Of a stretch of DNA of 64,000 nucleotides, positions 42,177-53,083 are shown piece by piece; position 1 is the stretch's first letter; every line of letters starts with the position of its first letter. The stretch spans positions 186,001-250,000 of the forward strand of contig CAIYAP010000002.1 of assembly GCA_903924205.1 (NCBI GenBank), read 5' to 3'. The DNA comes from an uncultured Actinomycetes bacterium (GTDB lineage Bacteria > Actinomycetota > Acidimicrobiia > Acidimicrobiales > RAAP-2). The notes under the pieces are model-generated. The model saw only the letters and a program-made list of their open reading frames with translations, was not told where the DNA came from and made no database searches. A program made the position numbers and the translations under genes.

Positions 42177-42892
42177 ACGCCACCTTCCGATTGACGAGCA
42201 GCAATGGCCGAGGTGAGTCGAGTACGAGAGTCTTCCTGCGCCTGACGAGCGATGAGGTAGCGAACGCGCGTCATCCACACGAAGCAGAGAGTGAAGGCGA
42301 TGAAGCTCAACAGCATGGTCCACGCCATGATGCCGTGGATTTTGATCGAGGCTCCCGGTGTTAAAACCGTGGCACCTTGGTGCAGGGTCTTCCACCACAC
42401 CACCGAGAAGTGGATGATGGGGACATTGACCGCACTGATGAGCGCCAAAATCGCCGAGCGCTGCGCTCGTCGCATGGGATCGTCAAAGGAATATCGGTAG
42501 GCCAAGTAGCCCAGAGCGAGTACGGCCATCACCGCGGTTGACGTCAGTCGCGCATCCCACGCCCACCACACGCCCCAGGTCGGGCGGCCCCAAATGGCGC
42601 CGGTAATGAGGGTGAGTACCAAGAAGACGACCGATACTTCCATGGCACTCGCGGCAACGAGATCGAGCGACGCACGGCGAGTACGCGGCCACAGGTAGAG
42701 GCCTGACGCGATAACCGCCGTGCCAAAAGACACATAAATGCCCACCCAGGCTTCAGCGGGGTGGAGGTACACGAGACGCGCAAAGTCACCTTGCTGCTGC
42801 GCACGTGGGGTCACCCACAGGCCGAGCCAGCCCGTGAGTAGCAAAGAAATCAGCGTTACTGGACCGAGGGCCCGCCACCAAAGGTTTTTCAT
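42173..42892 (-). CDS. ccmC: Haem exporter/handling protein CcmC
   Basis: Membrane protein that loads haem onto CcmE. 239 residues with six hydrophobic segments. The haem-binding WWD motif GVWWAWDARLTS (about 118-129) lies between conserved His residues (YLHPAEAW about 52-59; IIHFSVVWWKTLHQG about 166-180). ATG 42892 overlaps the ccmB stop as ATGA; the longer frame to 42970 is rejected because it lies in ccmB. Confidence 0.95.
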   Translation of the reverse strand: MKNLWWRALGPVTLISLLLTGWLGLWVTPRAQQQGDFARLVYLHPAEAWVGIYVSFGTAVIASGLYLWPRTRRASLDLVAASAMEVSVVFLVLTLITGAIWGRPTWGVWWAWDARLTSTAVMAVLALGYLAYRYSFDDPMRRAQRSAILALISAVNVPIIHFSVVWWKTLHQGATVLTPGASIKIHGIMAWTMLLSFIAFTLCFVWMTRVRYLIARQAQEDSRTRLTSAIAARQSEGGV

Positions 42893-43548
42893 AGTTCTCC
42901 GATAACACCGTAAAGGAGAACTCCAATTCCTCCGTACACCGCACTCATAAGAATGAGCAGTCCCCACCACTGCCCCGCACCGTGATGAGTCACGGCCGCC
43001 GTGAGCAGTCGCTCCCCCGCAATGATTACTGGCGTGAATGACGGCAACGCGATGAGCGGTAGCAACGCGGCTGATTGACCGGGACGAGCCGCGAGAGCGC
43101 CGAAGAGAACGCCGAGGGTGGTGAGGTCGATGATGGTCACCACGATCGAAGGGGCCGCGACCAGGAGCGACAGGGCGGAAAAGTGAAAGAGCAAGCCAGA
43201 GATGGCCACCACCACACCCGTGACGACGAGCAACTCGACCGCCAAGGCAATCACGGTGCCTAGATACGCCGCTGACCCGTCAATCGCCAACATGGTGAAA
43301 CTCGGGGAGCTGAGGGAGCTGGACTCGGCACTGAAGAGTCGTCCGATTAACAGCAGCGTGGTGAACACCAGCACCACGTAGACCAGACCAGGTCCCACGT
43401 CAGTGCGGGTCACGCTGCGAGCATTGGCCGCCAATCCCGTAATGACCAGAGCCATCACGGCGAAGGGAGCCACCTGCCACAGCAAGACTCGTTGACGCAT
43501 CTCCACGCGCCACTGCACGCGAATAATGGCGGCGATGGTGGACCACAT
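42889..43548 (-). CDS. ccmB: Haem exporter permease CcmB
   Basis: Six-helix membrane partner of the CcmA ATPase, 219 residues. The family pattern PFAVMALVITGLAANARS (about 27-44) and FTTLLLIGRLFSAE (about 67-80) is visible, with the late LPLIALPSFTPVIIAGE. Its ATG begins on the last base of the ccmA stop. Together with CcmA, C and D it releases haem-loaded CcmE. Confidence 0.93.
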   Translation of the reverse strand: MWSTIAAIIRVQWRVEMRQRVLLWQVAPFAVMALVITGLAANARSVTRTDVGPGLVYVVLVFTTLLLIGRLFSAESSSLSSPSFTMLAIDGSAAYLGTVIALAVELLVVTGVVVAISGLLFHFSALSLLVAAPSIVVTIIDLTTLGVLFGALAARPGQSAALLPLIALPSFTPVIIAGERLLTAAVTHHGAGQWWGLLILMSAVYGGIGVLLYGVIGEL

Positions 43549-44171
43549 CAGCGGCCCCCTCGCACCACGATCTCGCCGTCAACACGTGACAGAACGACGT
43601 CCTGGTGGGTCGTGAGCACCACTGTGGCGCCACCGGCCACGGCCCGCGCCACGACGTCATCAACCAATTGACGTCCCGCGTCATCGAGAGCGGCGTGTGG
43701 CTCATCGAGCAACCACAATTCGGGTCGACGCATGATGAGCCACGCGATACCTAGTCGCCGGCGTTGGCCCGCGCTCAAACGACTCGCCACCGTTGCCGAC
43801 CGCGAGGTCAGCTCGACTTGATCGAGAGCGTCAGCCATTCGCTCACGCGGCACCCTCGTCACCGTGCTCGCAAATGAGAGATTTTCCGCCACCGTGAGGG
43901 CGTCATGAAATGGTGCGTCGTGGCCCAGCCAGCCGGATCGGCGTCGTACCTCACGTCTACCCGTGGCGTTCAGCGGATGTCCCAATACCTGCGCGTCGCC
44001 TGACGCGATGGCATCCAGTCCCGCGAGGACTCGCAGGAGTGACGTTTTCCCGGAGCCATTTCCCCCGCGCACCACGTAGGCGCCCGGGTGCTCAATCGTC
44101 CAACTCAGTCCCGCGAGAACTGGAAAGGCGTCTCGAGTGACGACGACGTCCGTCAGGCGCGCCACCGTCAT
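43548..44171 (-). CDS. ccmA: Haem exporter ATPase CcmA
   Basis: ABC ATPase of 207 residues that powers release of holo-CcmE. Walker A GGNGSGKT (36-43), signature LSAGQRRRLGIA (about 129-140), Walker B LWLLDEPHAALD (about 147-158). First ccm gene in the transcript. It starts only six bases after gmd with no visible promoter, so the operon may be read from the gmd promoter at 45166-45171. Confidence 0.95.
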   Translation of the reverse strand: MTVARLTDVVVTRDAFPVLAGLSWTIEHPGAYVVRGGNGSGKTSLLRVLAGLDAIASGDAQVLGHPLNATGRREVRRRSGWLGHDAPFHDALTVAENLSFASTVTRVPRERMADALDQVELTSRSATVASRLSAGQRRRLGIAWLIMRRPELWLLDEPHAALDDAGRQLVDDVVARAVAGGATVVLTTHQDVVLSRVDGEIVVRGGR

Positions 44172-44177
44172 GGCGCG

Positions 44178-46255
<2,078 letters not shown>

Positions 46256-46265
46256 GGTGCCGGCC

Positions 46266-46865
46266 ATGTCGGCCGCCACATCTCCCACCGCAGATCGCCG
46301 CCAACACCTTCTCAAAGTTGCGCAAGTCTTGTTCGCCAGCCGCGGCTACGTCACGACCACCATGGACGACGTCGCGGAAGCCGCGGGTTTTACCAAGCCC
46401 ATCGTGTACCAGCACTTTGCGGGCAAAGAAGCCCTCTACGCCGAACTCGTGACCTCGACTGGCGACGCGCTCATCAAGGAACTAACGGAGGCCGTCGCTG
46501 ACTCTCCGTCGCCGGAAGAAACAGTGCGACGCGGCTTTACCACGTACTTCACTTTTCTCACTGCTCAGCCGGACGCCTTTCGCCTGCTCTTCCTGCAAAA
46601 CCCCCACTCCACGGTGGAGGACTATCAGCGTCGCCTCGAAGTTCGTCTCATGAGCTTCGTCGAGCCGCTTCTCATTCACGTGCAAGATGACGCGCACCGC
46701 ACACAACTGGCCGCTGCCGTTGTCGGCCTCGCCGAGGGAGCCGCATTGGTGTGGCTGGTGGAAAACCCCACCGCGGCGGCCGATCCCGCGACGGAAGCCG
46801 CCACGCTGACGGCGCGTATGACGCAGTTGGCCTGGGGCGGTCTGCGGTCGCTGGGAAACTCTTAG
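46266..46865 (+). CDS. TetR-family transcriptional regulator
   Basis: 199-residue repressor-type protein. N-terminal helix-turn-helix: RRQHLLKVAQVLFASRGY, then TTMDDVAEAAGFTKPIVYQHF (about 32-52, quoted in part), which is a typical TetR DNA-binding domain. The ligand domain (about 65-199) has no recognisable substrate pattern. ATG 46266 is chosen over GTG 46257 by the -10 spacing. Overlaps the cystathionine lyase gene tail to tail by four bases; targets unknown. Confidence 0.92.
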   Translation: MSAATSPTADRRQHLLKVAQVLFASRGYVTTTMDDVAEAAGFTKPIVYQHFAGKEALYAELVTSTGDALIKELTEAVADSPSPEETVRRGFTTYFTFLTAQPDAFRLLFLQNPHSTVEDYQRRLEVRLMSFVEPLLIHVQDDAHRTQLAAAVVGLAEGAALVWLVENPTAAADPATEAATLTARMTQLAWGGLRSLGNS

Positions 46866-48010
46866 CGAAGGGCGCGGCGAAGGTCGGCGACGAGGTCGTC
46901 GACATTCTCAATGCCCACGGAGAGTCGCACGAGATCACTCGGCACTTCTAGCTGTGATCCCGCCACTGAGGCGTGTGTCATGGCGCCTGGATGTTCAATG
47001 AGCGACTCCACCCCACCGAGCGACTCGGCGAGAGTGAAGATCTCGGTGCGGCCACAAATTTCCAGTGCTCGAGCTTCTCCTCCGCGAACGCGGAAGGAAA
47101 TCATTCCTCCGAATCGGCGCATTTGTCGCGCCGCGATGTCAAAGCCGGGGTGTGACTCCAGTCCCGGGTATCGCACCTGAAGAACGTCAGGGTGCGCGAG
47201 GAGGAAGGCGACAATCTGCTCGGCGTTATCGCAGTGACGCTCCATGCGCACCGCCAGGGTCTTTATGCCTCGCAGCACCAACCACGCGTCAAAGGGACCG
47301 GCAATGGCACCCATGGCGTTTTGGTGGAAGTACACCCGCTCGGCGAGTTCGGCGTCCTTCACCACGACGAGCCCACCGACCACGTCACTGTGTCCACCGA
47401 GATACTTCGTCGACGAGTGCGTCACCACGTCGGCACCCACGAGAAGCGGCTGCTGCAAGTAGGGAGAGGCGAAAGTGTTGTCGACGATGGTCAGGACTCC
47501 CTGCGCCTTCGCGATCGCCGATAGGGCGGCGATGTCCGCGACGTTCAGCAGCGGGTTCGTCGGCGTCTCAATCCACAACGCCACCGTGCGGCCCGGCTGG
47601 ATTGCCGCCGCCACCGATGCGACGTCTAACTGTGCGACTGGCGTATGGTCGACGCCCCATCGCTCCAGGATGCGCTTGTAGAGGCGATAGGTGCCGCCGT
47701 AGGCGTCATCGGGAATGATGACGTGATCGCCCGGCTGACAGATGGTGCGTAAAAGAGTGTCGGCAGCCGCCATGCCCGATGCGAAGGCAAAACCACGATG
47801 CCCACCCTCGAGGTTCGCGATGCACTCTTCGAGGGCGGTGCGCGTGGGGTTGATGGAACGGGCGTAGTCGTGACCGCCGCGGGCGCCGCCGACGCCATCT
47901 TGTTTGTACGTCGACACTTGATAAATCGGTGGGACCACCGCACCCGTCAGTGGGTCAGGAGCTTGGCCGGCGTGTATCGCACGCGTTTCGAATTCGTGAT
48001 GGTCGGTCAC
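46862..48010 (-). CDS. metB: Cystathionine gamma-synthase/lyase family PLP enzyme
   Basis: Cys/Met metabolism PLP enzyme, 382 residues. Start HHEFETRAIHAGQ, PLP-phosphate contacts SGMAAADT (about 77-84), and the PLP lysine in THSSTKYLGGHSD (about 191-203). Enzymes of this group either make cystathionine from O-succinyl/acetyl-homoserine or cleave it to cysteine. As the next gene in the transcript after cystathionine beta-synthase, cleavage (reverse transsulfuration, homocysteine to cysteine) is the more likely direction. GTG start with AGGAG. Confidence 0.93.
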   Translation of the reverse strand: MTDHHEFETRAIHAGQAPDPLTGAVVPPIYQVSTYKQDGVGGARGGHDYARSINPTRTALEECIANLEGGHRGFAFASGMAAADTLLRTICQPGDHVIIPDDAYGGTYRLYKRILERWGVDHTPVAQLDVASVAAAIQPGRTVALWIETPTNPLLNVADIAALSAIAKAQGVLTIVDNTFASPYLQQPLLVGADVVTHSSTKYLGGHSDVVGGLVVVKDAELAERVYFHQNAMGAIAGPFDAWLVLRGIKTLAVRMERHCDNAEQIVAFLLAHPDVLQVRYPGLESHPGFDIAARQMRRFGGMISFRVRGGEARALEICGRTEIFTLAESLGGVESLIEHPGAMTHASVAGSQLEVPSDLVRLSVGIENVDDLVADLRRALR

Positions 48011-48019
48011 CTTGTCTCC

Positions 48020-49384
48020 TTACGAGCCGATGTGGACTAAGAGGTCTTGACGGGTGAGCACTCCCACGGGGAAGCCATCGCGCAGCACAATGAGAGCGTC
48101 GGCCTCGGCCAATGCGCCGATCGCCGTGTCCACGGACTCGTTGGCGCCCACGAGGGGCAAAGGGGCGGACATGTGGCGATCCACTCGATCGCTCAACGTC
48201 GCCGTCTTGGCATACAGCGCATCCATGAGTTCACGCTCGGTCACCGAGCCCACGATTTCTGCCACCTTGACCGGTGGTTCGGCTCGCACCACGGGCAACT
48301 GCGACACACCGAATTCGCGCAGAATGTCAATCGCGTCACGCACCGTCTCGGTGGGGTGCGTGTGGACGAACTCCGGCAAATCCATTCCCTTCGCGGCGAG
48401 GACATCGCCCACGGTGAGGCCGACCGACTTTTCGCCAAAACCGTACTTGTTCAGCCAGTCATCATTGAAGACCTTCGAGACGTATCCGCGTCCCGAGTCG
48501 GGCAGTAAGACGACGATGAGATCGTCGGGCCCACACCGCTTCGCGACTTCCAGTGCCGCGACGACGGCCATGCCACAGGACCCGCCCACGAGCAAGCCTT
48601 CCTCACGAGCGAGACGACGGGTCATCGCGAAGGAGTCGGCGTCGGAGACCGCAATCACCTCATCAATAACGGAGGCGTCGTAGTTCGCGGGCCAGAAGTC
48701 CTCACCCACGCCTTCGACGAGATAGGGGCGACCATCACCACCCGAATAGACCGAACCCGCCGGATCCGCGCCAATGATGCGCACCTTGCCATGGGAGACT
48801 TCATGCAAGTATCGGCCGGTCCCCACAATGCTGCCCGCGGTGCCGACACCAGCAACGAAGTGGGTGACGCGCCCATCAGTTTGACGCCAAATTTCCGGTC
48901 CAGTGCTGGCATAGTGTGCCGCGGGATTCGCAGGGTTGGAGTACTGATCGAGTTTCACTGCGCCCGGAATTTCGCGCTCGAGTCGCGAGGAAACGGAGTA
49001 GTACGAACGAGGGTCATCGGGTTCAACGGCATACGGGCAGACGACAACGTCAGCGCCGTAAGCGCGAAGCACGGCAATTTTGTCTTGGCTCACCTTGTCG
49101 GGACAGACAAAGACGCACTTGTAGCCACGCTGCTGCGCGACGATGGCGAGACCGACTCCGGTGTTGCCACTAGTGGGTTCAATGATGGTCCCCCCGGGCT
49201 GGAGGCGACCGTCACGCTCGGCGGCATCGATCATGCCCAGGGCAATGCGATCCTTCGAGCTGCCACCAGGGTTGAAATACTCCACCTTGGCGACCACCGT
49301 GGCCGTGATGCCCTTGGTCACCACGTTCAAGCGAACGAGTGGCGTATTACCAATGAGATCAACCAGTGAGTTCGCGATTTCCAT
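48020..49384 (-). CDS. cbs: Cystathionine beta-synthase with C-terminal CBS domain pair
   Basis: Condenses homocysteine with serine to cystathionine, and can release hydrogen sulfide from cysteine. 454 residues: PLP fold with GNTPLVRL (about 12-19), PLP lysine Lys44 in GGSSKDR, SGNTGVGLA (about 72-80), GVGTAGSIVGTGR (about 176-188), and a regulatory tandem CBS pair (about 335-454). ATG 49384 lies exactly six bases from a TACGCT box, so the cbs-metB unit probably has its own leaderless promoter apart from the phosphatase gene upstream. Confidence 0.94.
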   Translation of the reverse strand: MEIANSLVDLIGNTPLVRLNVVTKGITATVVAKVEYFNPGGSSKDRIALGMIDAAERDGRLQPGGTIIEPTSGNTGVGLAIVAQQRGYKCVFVCPDKVSQDKIAVLRAYGADVVVCPYAVEPDDPRSYYSVSSRLEREIPGAVKLDQYSNPANPAAHYASTGPEIWRQTDGRVTHFVAGVGTAGSIVGTGRYLHEVSHGKVRIIGADPAGSVYSGGDGRPYLVEGVGEDFWPANYDASVIDEVIAVSDADSFAMTRRLAREEGLLVGGSCGMAVVAALEVAKRCGPDDLIVVLLPDSGRGYVSKVFNDDWLNKYGFGEKSVGLTVGDVLAAKGMDLPEFVHTHPTETVRDAIDILREFGVSQLPVVRAEPPVKVAEIVGSVTERELMDALYAKTATLSDRVDRHMSAPLPLVGANESVDTAIGALAEADALIVLRDGFPVGVLTRQDLLVHIGS

Positions 49385-49390
49385 ACCCTC

Positions 49391-49396
49391 AGCGTA
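49391..49396 (-). promoter_or_regulatory. Leaderless-type -10 box of cbs
   Basis: TACGCT on the minus strand, six bases, then the cbs ATG at 49384. It sits in the 24-base gap after the phosphatase stop. Confidence 0.45.
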
Positions 49397-49408
49397 GGTC
49401 GCGGCGAC

Positions 49409-49933
49409 CTAGGCGTCTGGACCGAGCAGTACCGCGAGCGCGAGTGCCATTTCCCACAGTTCCTGGGCGCAGGCGTCATACGCCGCCTGGTCTTTCCCCG
49501 CGGGATCAGCCACATCCAGCGCATCGTCAAGCTCGATGTCGCTCACCGTCGCGACGCGCTCACGTAGCGAACCCTCGAGGGGCGCATAACGCAGCAAGGA
49601 ACCGAGAGTCACCGTCTGTGCGCTGGCATACGGATGACGGAGGCGCACACATCGAACGTGATCGGCTTCCGCCGCCACGATGAGGTCCGCCCATGCGCAG
49701 TCCTCATCAGTGAGCTGATGTGAGCGATGTTGCGTCACGGGTTGATGCGCGAGTTCGTCGATTGCCATGATGGCGTCACGAGTACGGGCCGAGATGCCCT
49801 GTCCTTCGCTGACGTGAGTGCCTGCCGTGCGCACAACCCACTGCCAGCCCTCATTCGTCGCCACGGTCTCGAGCATGTAACCCAGCATCACGGAGCGGGC
49901 CGCGTTTCCGGTACACAAGGTGAGAATGTTCAC
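49409..49933 (-). CDS. Low-molecular-weight protein tyrosine phosphatase-like protein
   Basis: 174-residue member of the LMW-PTP/arsenate reductase fold. The loop CTGNAARS gives C-x5-R-S (Cys7, Arg13), and a late ADPAGKD (about 141-147) gives the general-acid Asp. No second redox cysteine placed as in arsenate reductases is evident, so a phosphatase is more likely. ATG 49933 overlaps the BVMO stop by four bases. Protein or small-molecule substrate unknown. Confidence 0.86.
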   Translation of the reverse strand: MNILTLCTGNAARSVMLGYMLETVATNEGWQWVVRTAGTHVSEGQGISARTRDAIMAIDELAHQPVTQHRSHQLTDEDCAWADLIVAAEADHVRCVRLRHPYASAQTVTLGSLLRYAPLEGSLRERVATVSDIELDDALDVADPAGKDQAAYDACAQELWEMALALAVLLGPDA

Positions 49934-51723
49934 GCGGAGGGAGTAAAGGTCAAGCCCTCGTAGGACTCGGCACGTCGCCAGCCGTCGATGTAATCCATGA
50001 AGCCCACGGCGCCGGTCGGATAACTATTGGCATTGCGCTTTTCACGCACGCCGATGCCAGCTCCCTCGTTGTTGTAATAACCAGGCGTGCACTCGACATC
50101 CCCCAGGAAAGTGCTTCCATGATTTTCATAGAGATCCACCCACGCCGCTTGGGCGTCGAGAGTGGGCTCAATCACTTCGGCGTCTATCTCACGCGCGTGC
50201 GAGATCACCTGGGCCATGGTCGTGGCCGAGCTGATGAAGTTGGTGGGCAAATTCGAAAAGAGATTGAGTCCCTGCGTGAAACCCATGTAAAAGAGATTGG
50301 GGAATCCCACCGAGTAAATGCCGTGCAAGGTCGTGAGACCATTTGACCATGCGTCCGACAAGCTGACGCCGTCTCGACCATAAATAGGCAGTGCGCCAGC
50401 GCCCGAGTGCTCGGGGCCGACTTCGAATCCGGACGCGAAAATCAAACAATCAAGGTCGTAATGCTCACCATTCACCGTGACGCCGGTGGCGTCAATGGAC
50501 TCCACCCCTCGGCCATCCGTGTCAATGAGGTGAACGTTGGCGTTGTTGTACGCGTCAAGGTAGGAGTCGTGAAAACAGGGTCGCTTGCACAGCTGGCGAT
50601 ACCAGGGCTTTAGTTTCTCCGCCGTCTCGTGATTGGCGACGACGGCGTCCACGCGAGCGCGCAACTCTTCCATTTTCTCGTCGTCACTCTCTTCGTATGC
50701 CTCGCGCTGAATCGCGGAGTTGTACGCTCCTCGCTCCGTCACCAGCTTCACGACGCGATCGCGAATCCGCTGGGTGATGTCAGTCCAGCCGTCCTGTACG
50801 AGATCGACATCCGCGAAGCCACCCGTCTGCAGAATCGAAAAATTTCGCTGCCATTCATCTTGCCACCCCGGCTGGAGGTCGGCGTACCACTGCGGATCAA
50901 TGGGGTGATTATTGCGGACATTGATGGCCGACGGCGTGCGCTGGAAGACGAATACATCCGCCTGCGAGTTCGCGAGGTGGGGAATGATTTGCACTCCCGT
51001 GGCGCCGGTGCCGATCACTCCCACGCGCTTACCCGCGAGGCCATCCATGGGCGCACCCTGAGGGTTGCCACCGGTGTAGCCGTAGTCCCAACGGCTGGTG
51101 TGAAACGAATGACCCTGGAAGGTACCGAGACCCGCAATGCGAGGCAGCTTGGGACGAGCAATGGGGCCCGTCCCTAAGACGATCCATCGCGCGGCCAATT
51201 CATCCCCACGATTAGTGCGAACAATCCAGCGACCTCGAGATTCGTCCCAGCGTGCGGATTCGATGTTCGTATGAAATAAGGCGCCGTCGTAGAGGGCGAA
51301 CGTCTGCGCAATCTTTTGCGCGTGCGCAAAGATTTCGAAGCCCGGTACATACTTCGCGGACGGCATGTTGCCGGTCTCTTCGAGCAGCGGGAGGTAAACC
51401 ATCGCCGCGGTGTCGCACATCGCGCCGGGGTAGCGGTTCCAGTACCACACGCCACCCACGTCACCCGCACGGTCGATCAGACGAACATCGGTGATGCCCG
51501 CCTGGTGCAACTTGGCACCGGCCGATAGACCGGCGAATCCCCCGCCCACGATGACGCAGTCGAGCTCTTCCACAATGGGCTCACGCTCAACACGAGCCAC
51601 GTAGGGGTCGTGATAGACCGCTTCAAAGATGTCGCCGGCGGGCACGTATTGCTCACCCGCATCGTCACGAAGGCGCTTCGCGCGCTCGAGACGGTACTTC
51701 TCGGCAATCTCTTCTCGATCCAT
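49930..51723 (-). CDS. Baeyer-Villiger-type flavin monooxygenase
   Basis: FAD- and NADPH-dependent monooxygenase that inserts oxygen beside a ketone. 597 residues: FAD site IVGGGFAGLSAG (about 58-69), NADPH site GVIGTGATGVQ (about 227-237) and between them the BVMO fingerprint FQGHSFHTSRW (FxGxxxHxxxW, about 200-210). ATG 51723 has a very strong AGGGGGGAA site; the upstream start at 51753 falls in a hairpin. It lies 41 bases after an acyl-CoA dehydrogenase on the same strand, suggesting ketone or lipid oxidation. Substrate unknown. Confidence 0.92.
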   Translation of the reverse strand: MDREEIAEKYRLERAKRLRDDAGEQYVPAGDIFEAVYHDPYVARVEREPIVEELDCVIVGGGFAGLSAGAKLHQAGITDVRLIDRAGDVGGVWYWNRYPGAMCDTAAMVYLPLLEETGNMPSAKYVPGFEIFAHAQKIAQTFALYDGALFHTNIESARWDESRGRWIVRTNRGDELAARWIVLGTGPIARPKLPRIAGLGTFQGHSFHTSRWDYGYTGGNPQGAPMDGLAGKRVGVIGTGATGVQIIPHLANSQADVFVFQRTPSAINVRNNHPIDPQWYADLQPGWQDEWQRNFSILQTGGFADVDLVQDGWTDITQRIRDRVVKLVTERGAYNSAIQREAYEESDDEKMEELRARVDAVVANHETAEKLKPWYRQLCKRPCFHDSYLDAYNNANVHLIDTDGRGVESIDATGVTVNGEHYDLDCLIFASGFEVGPEHSGAGALPIYGRDGVSLSDAWSNGLTTLHGIYSVGFPNLFYMGFTQGLNLFSNLPTNFISSATTMAQVISHAREIDAEVIEPTLDAQAAWVDLYENHGSTFLGDVECTPGYYNNEGAGIGVREKRNANSYPTGAVGFMDYIDGWRRAESYEGLTFTPSA

Positions 51724-51739
51724 GTTCCCCCCTGGTGCA

Positions 51740-51764
51740 GTCATGACGGCCACGCCGTCATGAC
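51740..51764 (-). promoter_or_regulatory. Intercistronic hairpin between acyl-CoA dehydrogenase and BVMO genes
   Basis: Perfect 11-base inverted repeat GTCATGACGGC with a CAC loop, abutting the dehydrogenase stop codon. No U-run follows, so it is more likely an mRNA-processing or protection element, or a partial attenuator, than a full terminator. Confidence 0.65.
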
Positions 51765-52979
51765 CTACTTGATGTGAATGCCCGAGATGGCGCGCGCAAT
51801 GACGAGTTGCTGAATTTCGCTCGTACCTTCGAAGATGGTGTAAATCTTCGAGTCACGGTGCCAGCGCTCGACGGGGTACTCGCGTACGTAGCCGTAGCCA
51901 CCGAGAATCTGGATCGCCTCTTCGGTCACCTTCACCGCGGTCTCACCCGCGAACCACTTCGACATGGAACCTTCGCCCGCTTCAAACTTCTGGCCGGTGG
52001 CGGCCATGTTGGCGGCACGCCACACCAAGAGACGCGACGCGTCAATCTGGGTCTTCATCCACGCCAACTTGAACGCGATGGCCTGGTTCTCGATTATGGC
52101 GCGACCAAACTGCTTGCGCTCCTTGGCGTAGTCCAGTGAGTACTCGTAGGCGGCACGAGCGATTCCGAGAGCTTGTGCACCGACCGCGGGACGGGTGGCT
52201 TCGAACGTCGCCATGGCGGCGTTCGATTGAGCCTTCTTGCCCTCGCGAACGCGAGCGAGCTTCTCGTCAAGCTTCTCCTTACCACCGAGCAAGCAGCTTC
52301 CAGGGATGCGGCAGTCATCGAGGATGACTTCGGCGGTGTGACTCGCGCGAATACCCATCTTCTTGAACTTCTGACCCATAGAGATGCCCTTCGTGCCCTC
52401 TGGGATAACGAACGAGGCGTGACCACGCGATCCGAGCTCGGGATCGACGGCAGCAACGATGACGTGAACATTGGCGATACCACCGTTGGTGATCCACGTC
52501 TTCACACCGTTCAGCACCCACTCGTCGGTCGCGGCGTCGTAGACGGCGCGCGTGCGCAGCGACGACACGTCAGAACCCGCATCGGGCTCCGACACGCCGA
52601 AGGCGGCAAGCTTCAAGTCGCCCGGGGTGCCGTAGCACTGAGGAATCCACTCCATGGCCTGCTCGGGGGTGCCGTTGGCCGCGATACCCGCGACGGCGAG
52701 TGACGTGCCGAAGATGGCCATCGCGATACCGGCGTCGCCCCAGCACATCTCTTCGAGAGCGATAGGCATGGATAGGCCGGTCTTGTCAGAGAAGGAATTA
52801 AAAATGAAGTCGGCAGAATAGATACCCCACTTGGCGGCCTCTTCGATAACCGGCCACGGGGTTTCTTCGCGCTCGTCCCATTCTGAGGCGACGGGACGCA
52901 CGATGTCGGTGGCGAACTTGTGAACGAAGTCCTTGAGGGTCTTCTGGTCCTCGTTGAGCTGGGTAGAAAAGTCAGACAT
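51765..52979 (-). CDS. Acyl-CoA dehydrogenase
   Basis: FAD enzyme of fatty-acid or amino-acid breakdown that forms an alpha-beta double bond and passes electrons to ETF (etfBA at 26692-28440). 404 residues: FAD/substrate block FGVSEPDAGSDVSSL (about 126-140), WITNGG (about 160-165), and the catalytic Glu in YTIFEGTSEIQ (about 380-390), at the short/medium-chain position. ATG with AGGAGG. It has a clear promoter and palindrome upstream and starts the run to the BVMO and phosphatase. Confidence 0.95.
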   Translation of the reverse strand: MSDFSTQLNEDQKTLKDFVHKFATDIVRPVASEWDEREETPWPVIEEAAKWGIYSADFIFNSFSDKTGLSMPIALEEMCWGDAGIAMAIFGTSLAVAGIAANGTPEQAMEWIPQCYGTPGDLKLAAFGVSEPDAGSDVSSLRTRAVYDAATDEWVLNGVKTWITNGGIANVHVIVAAVDPELGSRGHASFVIPEGTKGISMGQKFKKMGIRASHTAEVILDDCRIPGSCLLGGKEKLDEKLARVREGKKAQSNAAMATFEATRPAVGAQALGIARAAYEYSLDYAKERKQFGRAIIENQAIAFKLAWMKTQIDASRLLVWRAANMAATGQKFEAGEGSMSKWFAGETAVKVTEEAIQILGGYGYVREYPVERWHRDSKIYTIFEGTSEIQQLVIARAISGIHIK

Positions 52980-52994
52980 GAAAAGGTCCTCCTG

Positions 52995-53050
52995 AGACCG
53001 GCACGAAAGTGACGGTCTTAAGTTACTCGCCGGTAATGGACTCGCGTCAA
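52995..53050 (-). promoter_or_regulatory. Promoter and operator-like palindrome of the acyl-CoA dehydrogenase gene
   Basis: On the minus strand TTGACG (53050-53045), a 19-base spacer and TAACTT (53025-53020). The predicted RNA start falls in an inverted repeat, AGACCGTCAC-TTTC-GTGCCGGTCT (52995-53018, one mismatch in ten), which ends two bases before the ribosome site AGGAGG. Position over the start site suits a repressor; as RNA it could also fold as a hairpin near the ribosome site. Confidence 0.5.
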
Positions 53051-53083
53051 TCTGGCAGTGGAACGTGTGCTTAGCAGCTCGGT

